From Lingula anatina (lineage: Eukaryota; Brachiopoda; Lingulata; Lingulida; Lingulidae), in contig NW_019775921.1 of the NCBI RefSeq assembly GCF_001039355.2, positions 64,001 through 128,000 of the forward strand: 64,000 nt of DNA. Direction: 5' to 3'. The notes beneath the pieces are model-generated. The model searched no databases. It was not told the DNA's origin and saw nothing but the letters and a program-made list of their open reading frames with translations. The position numbers and the translations under genes were made by a program. This document shows, piece after piece, positions 12,563 to 23,704 of this stretch (within the stretch, counting starts at the first letter, position 1; every line of letters starts with the position of its first letter).

Positions 12563-12704
12563 TACCCTAGGTTCTAGATTCCGGTATTGCCAGCTCGATC
12601 TTGATTTCATATATAACCCATATCAGCAATACCAGTAAAAATGACTCCAAGGGAATATTTAATATTTACAGGCTAATTTTTACGTTGCTTTGACACTCAG
12701 GGTA
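12563..12704. mobile_element. hAT-like MITE, 142 bp, with empty site in unit 1
   Basis: The element begins TACCCTAGGT and ends ACTCAGGGTA, giving short imperfect inverted termini. It is flanked by an 8-bp direct repeat AAGGATTG (12555-12562 and 12705-12712). The homologous position in the other unit (about 10701-10708) has a single CAGGATTG and no insert. An internal inverted pair (GGTATTGC / GCAATACC) is present. An 8-bp duplication is characteristic of hAT elements. Confidence 0.8.
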
Positions 12705-13702
12705 AAGGATTGGGGCCTTCCTATCGATATTATAAGGGCGTGTCACATATTGGTGTCCACAACATTGTTTCTAAATATTTTCTTTCCATGGCGTTGGCAT
12801 TTTAAATTTTAGTTGTTGTTCAGTCCTGTATAGAAAACTACACATGCAAGCAAATTGCTTTTCATTCTCTGTCACTGAGAAACTGATGAGAACTATTTAC
12901 GGCCAACTAAATACACGTGCACTGCATGTACTGGTTCAGATAATCGATATTGTGCTGCATTGGTATTAGGCGTCATTATGCGAACGAGAAGAGCAGACTA
13001 ATTAAAACGATGACAGTGTGAGACGGGGGTGGACTTGCTTTCAAACTGAGAAGGTGCTTTTAACAGAACCAGAGTTTAATCGTGTTTAAGGTGAGCGGGT
13101 CTTAATGGAGGTAAGGGACCACATATGAAGAAATGGTATCGCCTCGCTTCAATTCGTTAAGCATATTTATATGTATTTCATTTGAATTTCCCCTTCTCTG
13201 TACTTTTAGGAGAAGGCACACTTTTGAATTTAAGATTTAAAGCTGCAGCTTTCGAGTGCAACTGGTTGATGAAACACGATTTCGTTCAGGGATTGATTGA
13301 TCTTCATAATTTTTTTAATGTTTTGTGAGAGTTTAAATCTTGTTTTGATACTCCTCCTTGAGATGTGATACGCGGTGAGCTTTTGATGATCCGTATACAG
13401 AAGATTGGTAGACTTCACTCCGCTCAGTAAAACCAGCGTTTTAAAGATGGACAAAATTATGTAAATGGCTTTTTAATGCTTCTCAAACAGGTGAAAAGTT
13501 CAGCAATTTTAGTTCAGCGGTGTCATGAGGACCTGGATCGGTCCAGATTTGTTCCTGTCTGAACGCACCTCTGTGTAGTTGTCATGCATGATGGAAGGGA
13601 TCATTAGTTGATATCCTGTAACATCACATACATATATGCAATTAGGAGTGAACGGTGAGCCGTGTCTTTGTTATTGATTTAAAAGTACAGGTCTGTATTA
13701 CA

Positions 13703-13922
13703 CCCCATTTCCATAGATTTTTAGATCGATCTATCCCTGTGGGGAGTCTCACTAGATTACTGTCAGCTTGGAAGGCTTAAGCGTCTGTCCCGCCTACTAA
13801 AAGCTGTAAGGGGGTAATTAACTATGGTGCCCGCCCGGCTGTCTGCAATTTAGCGTGAACCCCCAGGGAGTTAGGTCGATCTAAATCTTAATCTTTAGAT
13901 CGATCTAAATCTCTGGGAAAGC
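13703..13922 (+). mobile_element. MITE family B, copy 2
   Basis: Counterpart of copy 1 inside the second tandem unit, with a handful of substitutions. Confidence 0.7.
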
Positions 13923-13978
13923 ACCCTTAGTGAACACGAATTTGTGACCAAGCGGTTGTTTAATGGAGGGATTAATGG

Positions 13979-13980
<2 letters not shown>

Positions 13981-14018
<38 letters not shown>

Positions 14019-14024
14019 TGCACG
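13981..14024. repeat. (TG)n microsatellite
   Basis: The third TG tract, closing the right border of the duplicated pair. Confidence 0.85.
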
Positions 14025-15143
14025 CGTGAAAAAAATACTGGAAGTGACCTTAAATTAATTTTTGTATTTTTGAATACCTGGTATGTATTCTGATTGTTTT
14101 TCTGTTAAGTACTCTGATTGTTTTTTGTTTTATATAAGAGGTGCAAAGTTCAAAGTTTCTCCCCCTCCCCCCCAAAAAAAAGAAAAGAGAGAGAGAGAGA
14201 GAGAGAAAGGACGCCAAGCGAACTCTTGCATCTCCGTCGAGCAATAACCAAAAAGATCCAGATCTGACTTGTTTTAAAATGGTTTAATGAATGTCTAAAA
14301 ATCCATTTAAATTAAAGTGAATAAAAAACAACACTAAGGGCTTACACATGAATAAATAAGTTTGCAGTCTACGTTTTGTATATGAAAAAAAAGAGAAGAA
14401 AGGGGCGAGGTAGCTAGAGGCTACAAGTTAATTTCTCTTTTGTGCCTTTCAAACCTTTAGTTTCACACAAAAAATAACCTTTACTAATGTTTTCTAAGTC
14501 ATACTTAATTTATTAAAAAAATACTATTTTTTCAGCTCCAAACAAGTGCTCTCCATATGAAGGAAGTTGGGCCTTTTCTTTGTATACATGCTTCGTAGAC
14601 ACCGGTGCGCCTGTGACAGAAACCCACGTAATTAAACAAGACATGTCATAATGTAACTGATTCCAGTTGGTATTTATTGTTTAGGGGTTTTTTTTATATA
14701 TAAGAAGAATCTAATAAAAAGACATCTGTAGATGTTGATGAAGATGTTTGTGACAAATACCTTGCATGGAAGAGTATATCTATTACCATGGACACAATAC
14801 CCTGCGAGTACGTAGAAATAAGACACGCGACGCCGTATATTCAGTACTAATGTTGAACTGAAATTCTGATACACCATCAGCGCAAGTTTTCGCTATCCAA
14901 GCGAAATTCTAGGACTGACTAACATTGTGAACTTCTATGAAACATCTTAACATACCTGACGGATATGTCATGTCAATTTTCCAGAATCTGGCATAATATC
15001 AACTTATTTCACCTAGAGTGACACCATTAAACAGATTTCAGGATACTCTATATAATTGCAGTGATGGGCGATGCATGGGCGTACTTAGTAACTTGTCGCA
15101 TTTGGATATTAGTTATCTAGGAAATTCCAAGGATTATTAAAAC
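14025..15143. other. Intergenic upstream of the first enzyme gene
   Basis: Holds a (GA)n tract at about 14184-14206. No promoter block like that of the later three paralogues could be found. No gene was seen. Confidence 0.4.
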
Positions 15144-16202
15144 ATGACAACATTTAAAAACTCCATTCTTGTGGCCATCCTCTTTGGCATTGGGATCACC
15201 ACGTTCACTTACATTGTTATAATAGTAGTGAATCTCACCAGTGTTTTTAAATTTCGCGCGCTGGATTCGAATTTCGCTGAAGAACAATTGGAATACGAAC
15301 AGGAAGACGGAAAATTGGAATACGAACAGACCAATTTTGACGGGAAATTGACCACAGGAAATGAAGTCGCTACAAATTTGGAAAACACCGATGAGACACT
15401 ATTGAAAATTGCCGTGGGATGCGCCATTACCACCAAACCTATCCGAACATGGGCAGTTTTGAGAAAATTACCTCTTTTTACAACTTTGTTGCCAAGTTTC
15501 TGCCAGACGGCAAGTCTTGGCTATGCCTATCACTTCTACCTCAGCTATGATTTCACGGATAAGTTTTTCACGAAAGTAAATTCACAAGAAATGTTCAGAG
15601 ATAATTTCTTCTATTTCGTCAAGAAATATTGCTCACCATTGCAACTTGTTCACCTACATTTTGTACGTTGTCTGTACGCCGGTGCGCCTGCGCGCGCACA
15701 AAATGACGCCATGATGGCTGCGTACAACGACTCAATGGATTACTACTACAGGATCAATGACGACACAGAAATGGTGACGAAATCATGGACCGAAATATTT
15801 ATCTCCGCACTTTCAGAATTTAGTCCACCAAATGTTGGCGTAGTAGGGCCAAATCATCGAGGTGGAAATACAGGCATTTTGAGCTATGATTTCGTGCACA
15901 GAACACATAAAGATATATTTGGCTTTTACTATCCGCCCGTTTTCACGGATTGGTTCGCGGATAACTGGATTACAAATGTATACAAACCAGACAGGTCTAA
16001 AAAGATTAGCAACGTTTTGGTTATACATACTATGTCGTTGGGCACCAGATATAAAGTTAAAAAGGGGATCTTAGGTAAGTTAAATGGTCAGCTTAAAAAG
16101 GACAAACAAAAACTGAAAAAGTGGTTACGGAAGATACGTGGCTTAAAATGTCAATTAATGGTCTGCACACGCCAAGTTCGGGATAGCTGGACAGACGAGT
16201 AA
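15144..16202 (+). CDS. Putative type II membrane glycosyltransferase (GT-A-like), array copy 1
   Basis: Intronless, 352 residues. A short cytoplasmic end precedes one membrane segment (about residues 8-34). The stem holds an in-frame duplication (L-E-Y-E-Q at 49-53 and 58-62). The luminal domain runs from about 89. Residues 204-208 read I-N-D-D-T, a DxD-like metal/nucleotide-sugar site; D-W-F-A-D-N-W follows at 269-275, and a conserved His at 295. Cys 93, 120, 163 and 176 match the paralogues. Enzyme class is inferred from these motifs and topology; donor and acceptor are unknown. Compared with copy 2, the ancestral TGA stop has become TGT (Cys336), adding 17 residues before a TAA. That TAA is also the target duplication of the MITE that follows directly. 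AATAAA lies at 16473. The core is almost identical to copy 2, but the stem is not. Confidence 0.85.
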   Translation: MTTFKNSILVAILFGIGITTFTYIVIIVVNLTSVFKFRALDSNFAEEQLEYEQEDGKLEYEQTNFDGKLTTGNEVATNLENTDETLLKIAVGCAITTKPIRTWAVLRKLPLFTTLLPSFCQTASLGYAYHFYLSYDFTDKFFTKVNSQEMFRDNFFYFVKKYCSPLQLVHLHFVRCLYAGAPARAQNDAMMAAYNDSMDYYYRINDDTEMVTKSWTEIFISALSEFSPPNVGVVGPNHRGGNTGILSYDFVHRTHKDIFGFYYPPVFTDWFADNWITNVYKPDRSKKISNVLVIHTMSLGTRYKVKKGILGKLNGQLKKDKQKLKKWLRKIRGLKCQLMVCTRQVRDSWTDE

Positions 16203-16377
16203 GGCCCCATTCAGAATAGGGGACTAACTAGTCCGAGGGTCAAACGTGGCGACCCACTAAAAAGCTTGCCGTTCAATCCGCTAATAGACACTGAATAGAT
16301 ATCCCGTGGGGAAGTATTAAAGTGGGTCGGCCATATTTGACCCTTAGACTAGGTAGTCCGTTATTCTGAAAGGGGCC
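16203..16377. mobile_element. Harbinger-like MITE (family C) abutting the stop codon of copy 1
   Basis: Terminal inverted repeats start GGCCCCATTCAGAATA at the left and, inverted, GGCCCCTTTCAGAATA at the right. Similarity extends to about 40 bp through ACTAGTCC and GGGTCAAA. Flanking TAA occurs at 16200-16202 (the gene's stop codon) and 16378-16380. The element therefore occupies the 3' UTR of array copy 1. Confidence 0.75.
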
Positions 16378-16380
16378 TAA

Positions 16381-17827
16381 ATAGCCAAACGACGACAAAT
16401 TGAACTGAAATAGTGTTTTCTGAGGATATCAGTGACATAAAGTGATGTGAATCTATCTAGTTAATTATACAAAATAAATAAATACACACACGCACACGCA
16501 TACACATTAAATGTAACAAACTTATTGTGTAACTTCGCTCTGGGGCCAACATGCCCACTGGGGACTGACGCTCTCACCAATCATTAGTTAAATGTCAATC
16601 AAGTTGTCATTATAGCATAGTATATTGGTTTATAAAAATACTATGAGCAAAAATACAGCATACAAAGCGGCGATGCTTTTAATTGGACAAATTTTACCAC
16701 AACTGTACTGATTTTACAGCGCTTCTTCACTTTCTACTGAATGTTTTGGCGACCATTTTGATTTTTGAAATAAAAGTAATGTGCTAATATGTTATCAATA
16801 ATCCTGCCGTGTTTTTCTGACAGGATGATAATTCACTATAGCACCAAATTAAGCATATCCGTCAATTTCTGTTGTTTTTTTTCTTTTTTCCTCATTAAAT
16901 GTAGACAGTGTTGAAACAACTCCATGTCAGAAGTAGTGACCAAGCTTTGTTTTACTTCTCTTTTACTGAAGTATACATTTCTTTCATAAAATTATACAGA
17001 AAAGTACATGACAGGGGAAGACTATTGGCCTACGGGAATGGCAACTGTACTTAAAAAGCGCCACCTAAACCAAAGAGACCTAGCCCTTTGTATCTCTTTG
17101 ATGTTAGTAAGACCAGCCAAACCGGTACAGAAAATTGAACCGTGCAATGTGAAAAGGTTTTAGTAGTTTAAGAAAATTAAGTTTAAAATGGATTAAATTA
17201 CAATGACTGCCCTACAAAAAATATGTTTGACATATCTAAATGTGTTACAGTCTCCACTGAAAGAAAAAACTACTTCATCAACACAATCACAAGTTACTTA
17301 GTGGGTGGTAAGCGGCCCTTTTGATTCTCTTATATGGCGGAGTCCTTTTTATTTTGTGAAACTTTATTGCTGACCGTAAATCGCAACTCAACTTTGGTCG
17401 CTGCACTCTGAAAGCACTTTGAATGGCTGGATTCCGATTACAAATAAATTAATAAACAAACAAGTAAATAAACAAATAAATAAATGAATAAATAGGTCGC
17501 AGGTCGGTTGGTTACCGTCTCCTTTAATTTTTGTCGTTCTCACTTGATCGATCTAGATAGCTCGTTTTCCATAGAAAAATCTTTGCGCAATATTGCCGTA
17601 CGCGGCTCAGCTGTCACATTTCACACCCGTGAACAGAACAGCTCAGTCAAACCATTTGCGAATATGCTTGACACATATGATAATAGATTAATAGATCAAT
17701 AAGTTTTCCACTTCTGCTTGTTTAATCGACTCAAACAATCGGCATTTAGAACAAAAAAAAAAAAAACATCAATCAACTATACGGTTGCGTGGCGACAGAC
17801 ACCCAATATTCAACTATAAAACCTTAG
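16381..17827. other. 3' flank of copy 1 and intergenic DNA
   Basis: Contains the poly(A) signal AATAAA at 16473-16478 and an AAAT/AAAC microsatellite at about 17444-17493. No additional gene or array relic was found. Confidence 0.45.
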
Positions 17828-18039
17828 ACCCCATTCCCACAGATTTTAGATCGATCTATTCCCGTGGGGAGTCTCACTAGATTACTGTCAGCTTAGCCGG
17901 CTTAAATGTCCGTCCCACCGACTAAAAGCTGAAAGGGTGTAGTTAACTTCCGTGCGCGGTCTGCTGACAGCAATTTAGCGTGAACTCCCAGGGAGATAGG
18001 ACGATCTTGTTGGATCGATCTTAATCTCTGGGAATGCGC
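17828..18039 (+). mobile_element. MITE family B, copy 3
   Basis: Left end CCCCATTCCCACAGATTT and inverted right end GCATTCCCAGAGATTAAG form the terminal repeats; AGATCGATC blocks lie just inside each. It is the most symmetrical copy in the window. Confidence 0.7.
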
Positions 18040-18371
18040 TCATAGTGATACCACACATATACACACACTGGACAATAGAAGTGTCACACCCTGAATCACA
18101 GTAATCAAAATTATTAACCTAAAGAGGCGGAATATAAGCAATGTCAGAATATCGATACAGTTGAATTGTTCAGTCAGAACCATTTCTTTTGTGAAATTTG
18201 ATGTTAATAAAATGATACCAGGAGCATATCATTCCACAGTCATTTATCTCCCCCAAAGTATTGGTTCAGTAGTTGTGACACTTCTATTTTCCAGCGTGTG
18301 TAATATCGACTGTTTTCCTAAGAAATGATTTTAGAAATACCTATTGTTAGAATAAAAAAGTATGTCTGTTG

Positions 18372-18470
18372 AATGGGCGTGAGTACCTTAGACAGCACAC
18401 GGTAGAGTGCTGGCTGCCAAAATTTCACAACATTTACCAACAGGCTGCCTGCGCAGCTCCGGTTATATCG
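18372..18470 (+). repeat. Possible tRNA-derived SINE remnant
   Basis: The segment cacacggtagagtgctggct resembles the D-arm/A-box region of a tRNA. No clear B box follows, so this may be chance. Confidence 0.2.
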
Positions 18471-18521
18471 GACCAATTAACTTTTGCAACATGAAAATTA
18501 ATTTATATGAAAATGCATATG

Positions 18522-18523
<2 letters not shown>

Positions 18524-18557
<34 letters not shown>
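18524..18557. repeat. (GA)n microsatellite
   Basis: Uninterrupted AG dinucleotides. Confidence 0.9.
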
Positions 18558-18562
<5 letters not shown>

Positions 18563-18594
18563 GCCGGACAGATTAGATTCCTATAGTGAAAAGT

Positions 18595-18596
<2 letters not shown>

Positions 18597-18634
<38 letters not shown>
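18597..18634. repeat. (TAA)n microsatellite
   Basis: Uninterrupted ATA triplets, which create a poly-leucine frame on the opposite strand. Confidence 0.9.
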
Positions 18635-18635
<1 letters not shown>

Positions 18636-19402
18636 GGAAAACTGAGACTGTGACGCAATTGGCATGATACCCCGTGCATGGGAAGCGGACCATGTGCTTT
18701 ATTCAAGCTGGAAAAGCGATAACAGTAAGTGAAAATAAGGAATAAAGGAATATAAAATAATGAAAGAAAAATAAATAAATACATGTGAACATTTCTGTGG
18801 ACATTTATGGCAACATCTGGTACTAATTTGGTGTTACAGAGTAGCACTGCGTAAACAATACAAGGAGAAAAATCAGAATCATAAAACTTTAACCTAAATG
18901 AAAAATATCATCTAAACTAAGAGCAAAAAGAAAATCAATAACAACTTCTATGTTTCATTCATTCGGTATAAATCCACTCTATTATCTTTTCATTCGGTGT
19001 TTGGCTAATAGATTGTCCATTGTTGCATTAGGTAAATTGACATCTGCTTATTCACTCAATGAAAACTGTTTGAAACCACACTGAGAACGTCTTATTTGAT
19101 AGAAAGAATTGACTAGGCTATTACAGAAGTTGCGTCCTTGGATTAAATAAGTACAAAGACACAATGCCATCATACATTGTACTAGACTATACGTATTAAG
19201 GCCGCCTTTTGAGCGGGGGCATCGATTAATTCCCCCATGGTCGATACTGAAGACTGTGAACTACACATCTACATGTACACAAGGTTAAATGTAAACACGT
19301 GAAGAAAACCGAATCTAAAGCAAAATCGAAACCACGGGCGTCTCAATATTAGCTAAGGGTTTCCTGGCTGAGTAAGTTCTTCATCAAGAGTGGTTTTGAA
19401 GT

Positions 19403-19507
19403 CATTACGGTTACTTCCACGCCTCAGCCGGGCCAGATGTTCGGATCTACCAGGCAGACACTGTCCAGAATGAGGTTGCCCAGGAAAGGCCTGATTTCGA
19501 GTACTGA
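19403..19507 (+). pseudogene. Coding-like C-terminal fragment, product not recognised
   Basis: The frame ending TGA at 19505-19507 gives about 34 residues with balanced, protein-like composition (H-Y-G-Y-F-H-A-S-A-G-P-D-V near the start, E-R-P-D-F-E-Y at the end). GC content is well above the surroundings. It could be a terminal exon or a relic. An AG precedes it, but the upstream tract is a weak splice acceptor. All three forward frames are partly open, so the reading is uncertain. Confidence 0.25.
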
Positions 19508-19708
19508 AAATACCAAGTGAAACATAATCCGGTGCCCAATCCGGTGGCTGATATTCTATGGAAATCTATTCAGTATGGCAGACAAGTGAGTATAACAAGA
19601 CGGACGTCTGCAAATCGTCCGCCAGACGAGAGGTACATGTAGATACCACCCTGTCAGTTGCAGTTCGTGAGCAAATTGCTGGTTTGCTGTCCGTTTTTCT
19701 TTCTACAG

Positions 19709-19958
19709 GGGCGGATTCAGAATCATTTAAAAGGGGGAGTCCACGGATGCGAATGCGAACCTCCCCTTGACGTGGGGTTCGGGGCCCAGTGAAGGGCTCT
19801 GAAAATGTTGGTATTTTAGAGGGCGAACGGTTCCATATGGAACTATGATTTAGCTAGTAAAAATTCTAATTTCAAAAAGGGACCATTGGTGTGATTTTTT
19901 TTTTCAGAAATCGAAAGAGGAGTCAGGATCCCCCTGACACCCCTAAATCCGCCACTGC
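19709..19958 (+). mobile_element. Repeat family G, near-complete copy
   Basis: The left end CAGGGGCGGATTCAG and inverted right end CAGTGGCGGATTTAG are matching termini. The interior matches the family G fragments at 10193 and 12055 in inverted orientation. No confident target duplication was found. Confidence 0.55.
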
Positions 19959-20169
19959 ATCTACATATATATTGCAACTACATTGTTTATTTATGCGTAT
20001 TCTACGCATACTTAGTGGTGTACATTTATGTTTAAACCGACGGTTTTCAAAAACCAGCATGCAGTCTGTATCAAATTTACACGGAAACAATTTAAATGTA
20101 CCTTATGTCCTTTTCAACCAATTATATCCAAGAAAACCAGTCTCTCCGGGCCCTCTTCACATCAAGCGG

Positions 20170-20289
20170 AATCAATTAGCGACACAGTCGCCACCGAATT
20201 TGGCCCATTTAGGTGAGGTAAACCCTAACATAAAGATAACTAAGTGGAGAGATAGTTTTCTGTTACACGGACCCTCAGTTTCGTGACAC
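20170..20289 (+). mobile_element. MITE family H, partial copy
   Basis: The right end (TTACACGGACCCTCAGTTTC then GTGACACCG) matches the right terminus of the element at 6080-6251. The left side is too diverged to delimit. Confidence 0.35.
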
Positions 20290-20590
20290 CGTTAAAAACT
20301 GTACCTCTTAAGTATACCGTTACACGTGAAAAGGGCCTAATTTAATGTCATCATTCTGATTAATGCGTTGACTGACACAAATAACTTCTATTTTACAGGT
20401 TCCAACAAAGACCAATCCACTTGCAGGTTCTTCTTTTGGATCCTTGCCACCTGATATCGACTTAGGCAATATTTGACTTTTTGCAGTTTAACGACTTTTT
20501 GAATATGATGTGAGATCTCTATGTAAACACACATTGCACATTATGTTGCATTGCAAAGTCTAAAAATTAAAAAAAATAAATAAAACGAAT

Positions 20591-21544
20591 ATGGCAACAT
20601 TAGAGAGTGCAAAAGTGTATGTATCCATATTGATATGTTTTGTTGTCATAGTATCAGCCTACACCATTACGTTCCAAGGGGACATTGCCAAAATTTATAA
20701 GAGTTCCGTGTCTGAAGTTTTTGTACCGGTGCAAAATGAAAACAATTTTGACATGAATTCCACTGGAGGAGAGGATATCGCCCCCAGAAAAACCCAAGTA
20801 AGGATTGGCTTGGGATGTGCAATAACCACGAGAGAAATCCGACCATCTGAAGTGTTGAGAAAACTACCTATTTTTACAACGTTGTTGCCAAGTTTCTGCC
20901 AGACGGCAAGTCCCGGCTATGCCTATCACTTCTACCTCAGTTATGATTCTACGGATAGATACTTCAAAGTACGTTATTCAGACGGGTTCAGAAACATGTT
21001 CTTTAATACTGTTCGGAGATATTGCTCCCTCTCGCTACTTGTTCACCTACATTTTGTACGTTGTCTGTACGCCGGTGCGCCTGCGCGCGCACAAAATGAC
21101 GCTATGATGGCTGCGTACAACGACTCAATGGATTACTACTACAGGATCAATGACGACACAGAAATGGTGACGAAATCATGGACCGAAACATTTATCTCCA
21201 CACTTTCAGAATTTAGACCACCAAATGTTGGCGTAGTCGGGCCAAATCATCGAGGTGGAAATACACACATTTTAAACTACGATTTCGTGCACAGGACACA
21301 TATAGATATATTTGGGTTTTATTATCCGCCTGTTTTTACGGATTGGTTCGCAGATAACTGGATTACAGATGTATACAAACCAAACAGGTCTAAAAAGATG
21401 AGCAACGTTTCGGTTCTACATACAATGTCGTTGGGCACAAGATATAAAGTCAGATCATGGATAGTAGATAAGTTAAATGAGCAGCTGATAACGGACAAAC
21501 AGAGACTAAAATCGTGGTTACGGACGCTACACGACGTAAAATGA
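20591..21544 (+). CDS. Putative type II membrane glycosyltransferase (GT-A-like), array copy 2
   Basis: Intronless, 317 residues. Membrane segment at about residues 9-28, a variable stem (about 29-70), then the conserved luminal domain. The I-N-D-D-T motif ends at residue 190 (D188, D189). The later D-W-F-A-D-N-W motif and H-T-M-S-L-G motif match copy 1. The last codons end in TGA where copy 1 has TGT, so this copy keeps what looks like the ancestral end. AATAAA at 21608-21613 is 64 bp past the stop. A pyrimidine tract ending in ACAG at about 20398 could be a 5' UTR splice acceptor, but nothing upstream confirms it. A stretch of about 140 bp in the core differs from copy 1 at one base, far closer than the stem or flanks. 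Enzyme class is inferred; substrates are unknown. Confidence 0.85.
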   Translation: MATLESAKVYVSILICFVVIVSAYTITFQGDIAKIYKSSVSEVFVPVQNENNFDMNSTGGEDIAPRKTQVRIGLGCAITTREIRPSEVLRKLPIFTTLLPSFCQTASPGYAYHFYLSYDSTDRYFKVRYSDGFRNMFFNTVRRYCSLSLLVHLHFVRCLYAGAPARAQNDAMMAAYNDSMDYYYRINDDTEMVTKSWTETFISTLSEFRPPNVGVVGPNHRGGNTHILNYDFVHRTHIDIFGFYYPPVFTDWFADNWITDVYKPNRSKKMSNVSVLHTMSLGTRYKVRSWIVDKLNEQLITDKQRLKSWLRTLHDVK

Positions 21545-22845
21545 TGATTATTTATCCGCTAACGCCATCTTACAGAGAACTGGACCAGCAAGCCTTTACC
21601 TGTTCAAAATAAATAATGATTACTGAAGCAATCACATGAAACGGTGTTCCCTGCGCCTTTTTGTACGGATAAATTAAATTCATCTCAGCACATAATCAAC
21701 TTAAGAAATGTATAACAAAAAATTGAATGATACTTGATAATAGCTAAATGAATAAAAAGATATGGCAAAGAATTGGGAAGTTTGTTTTTGCGATACAATG
21801 TGTGTGTGTGTTTGCAGATGTGTGTGTGCGTGTGTGCGTGCACACACGCGCTTGTGCGATAAGGAGGTTTGGTGCCTTAGGATTTTTCCTTATCCGCTCG
21901 GACAACACGGAAATAACCATTGTCATTTTATAAGATAATGCTGTCGCACAAAAGATACAACAGGGTGAATTTCCTTATTCGAACTATAGATGTTACAGCA
22001 GCGGTTTCGGGGTGAAAAGTGTAAAATTGATTTCAAACAAATCTTCTTCGCCTTTAAAGCTTTTTACCGTTTAAAAAAAAAAACGCCTAAGTCGTCCAAT
22101 CAACGATATTACAATCCGGTTTCAGTTTTTTTTTTTGTTTTTTTGTTTTTTAGGCTTACTTTGGATTTCATCAGTAAACAGGCGAAATAATGCATTTGTT
22201 TAACAAAACTTCGTAAATAGGAGCTCAGGTCTCTTAAACAGAATAATGCTATACATGCTGTACCAAACGGCGGCAGCCGGTTGAAGTTTACACTCTAGTA
22301 CGGTAGTCAACCATGCCAAATTTCACGCTATATACTTACCTGTCTTAGTTATAAAGTTAAGTTGAAACTGATCATTATCTGACACTACTTTGATTTACAA
22401 AGCACCACAATTGTCAATGAACGCTTCGCCACCTCATATTTGGCTTGGTGAAGAAAGCTACAAAAAAAGAAAGTATTAGTACTATATGGGCTCTTAAAGT
22501 TTATTTTATTGCACTAAAATTTATACAAGTGTTTCCCATAGAAGGAAAGAAACGAGAAAAAAACTTTTTTTGCCAACATATAGAACTCCCTTAAGTCTTC
22601 ATTAAAAATATTTATAAGCCCTAGTGTTACTCTCACATATTGGTTTTTATTAGATATATATAGTCACAGCTTCATATACATCTTTGACTAATTCATGACA
22701 CAATTCTGTATTGTGATAGCGTCTGTATAATAAAAACCGGCCAAATTATGAACTTTTTATAGAAAAAAGTATCAGTTTAGATTACAATTTAGCAGTAATC
22801 TAATAAGAGCAAAATATTCGTTATGGGCAGCTAAAATGTTAGTAA

Positions 22846-22847
22846 AA

Positions 22848-22890
<43 letters not shown>

Positions 22891-22892
22891 AT
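22846..22892. repeat. (AAAT)n microsatellite
   Basis: About eleven uninterrupted AAAT units. Confidence 0.9.
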
Positions 22893-22925
22893 ACAGAAAA
22901 CCTGTCTACGGAGCGGGAAGATTGC

Positions 22926-22978
22926 GAACGCGAGAGCGCGCGCTTGCGCGCGCGAGAGAGAGAGAGAGAGAGAGAAAG
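22926..22978. repeat. Alternating CG tract followed by (GA)n
   Basis: GCGCGCGC on both sides of a TT centre, then about 12 GA units. Alternating purine-pyrimidine sequence of this kind can adopt Z-DNA. Confidence 0.8.
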
Positions 22979-23704
22979 AAAGACGGAGATTACAGCGTCA
23001 AATAAATCACTGGTGCATGCATTAGTTCACTCGTAACGCCTAGTAGAGCACGTGGGGCCTGCCGCATTATTGTTGATAATACATAGCACACTTCTGGCTA
23101 AGCTGTGCGTGGGTTGTACACATTTTAATTAAAATTTAATTAATTAAGATTCATGCTACGTTTTCGGTTTTTCTACCTTTTTTTTATAATATAGCCATTG
23201 AAATTACCCAATTGAAATTATGTTTTCTTGTTTGTTCCTTAAAATCATCGCGTCCATAGTGACATCCATTGCGACAGCACCAAGTGTTTACTTAGATTTG
23301 TACATGTATGAATAATAAAAATAAAAACCTTTTCAATTTGCTATTTTCCTAGTCGCGGCTAAATCTGTATCTCTTTAACCAAGTATACCTCAATCATTTT
23401 ATACATTCATATTTATTTAAATATCTTTTACTTGATGAAAGTATTTGTCCAGGTTAACCTGATATTGATATTATATTATCCACACATTCATTGATAATCA
23501 GTTGTTTTGGCTGGATAAGGTCAAAAGGTCAACCGTGCACAGCATATTAATGGAAAAGTCTCGAAAATCCGTTTCATGTCATTTATTGGTTTATTATACA
23601 TGTATATATATATATAATTCTATTACAATAATTATTATTATTTTGTTTTATTTACCTTAATAAATCGTTCATTGCGCCAGACATCAGCCCACAAACACAT
23701 AGGA

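Larger units (their letters stand above)
12055..13980 (+). repeat. Tandem duplication, unit 2 (about 1.9 kb)
   Basis: It matches 10193-11973 along its length but is longer, mainly because of a 142-bp element at 12563-12704 that unit 1 lacks. Substitutions elsewhere (for example around 12310-12490) show the two units are not an exact assembly echo. Confidence 0.85.

Noticed and set aside
10247-13454. Repeated short antisense frames (10247/12110 and 11228/13230)
   Set aside because: They recur only because the DNA is duplicated. The second pair ends differently in the two units because of a frameshift, arguing against coding.
18581-18847. Antisense frame with poly-leucine
   Set aside because: Produced by the (TAA)n microsatellite.
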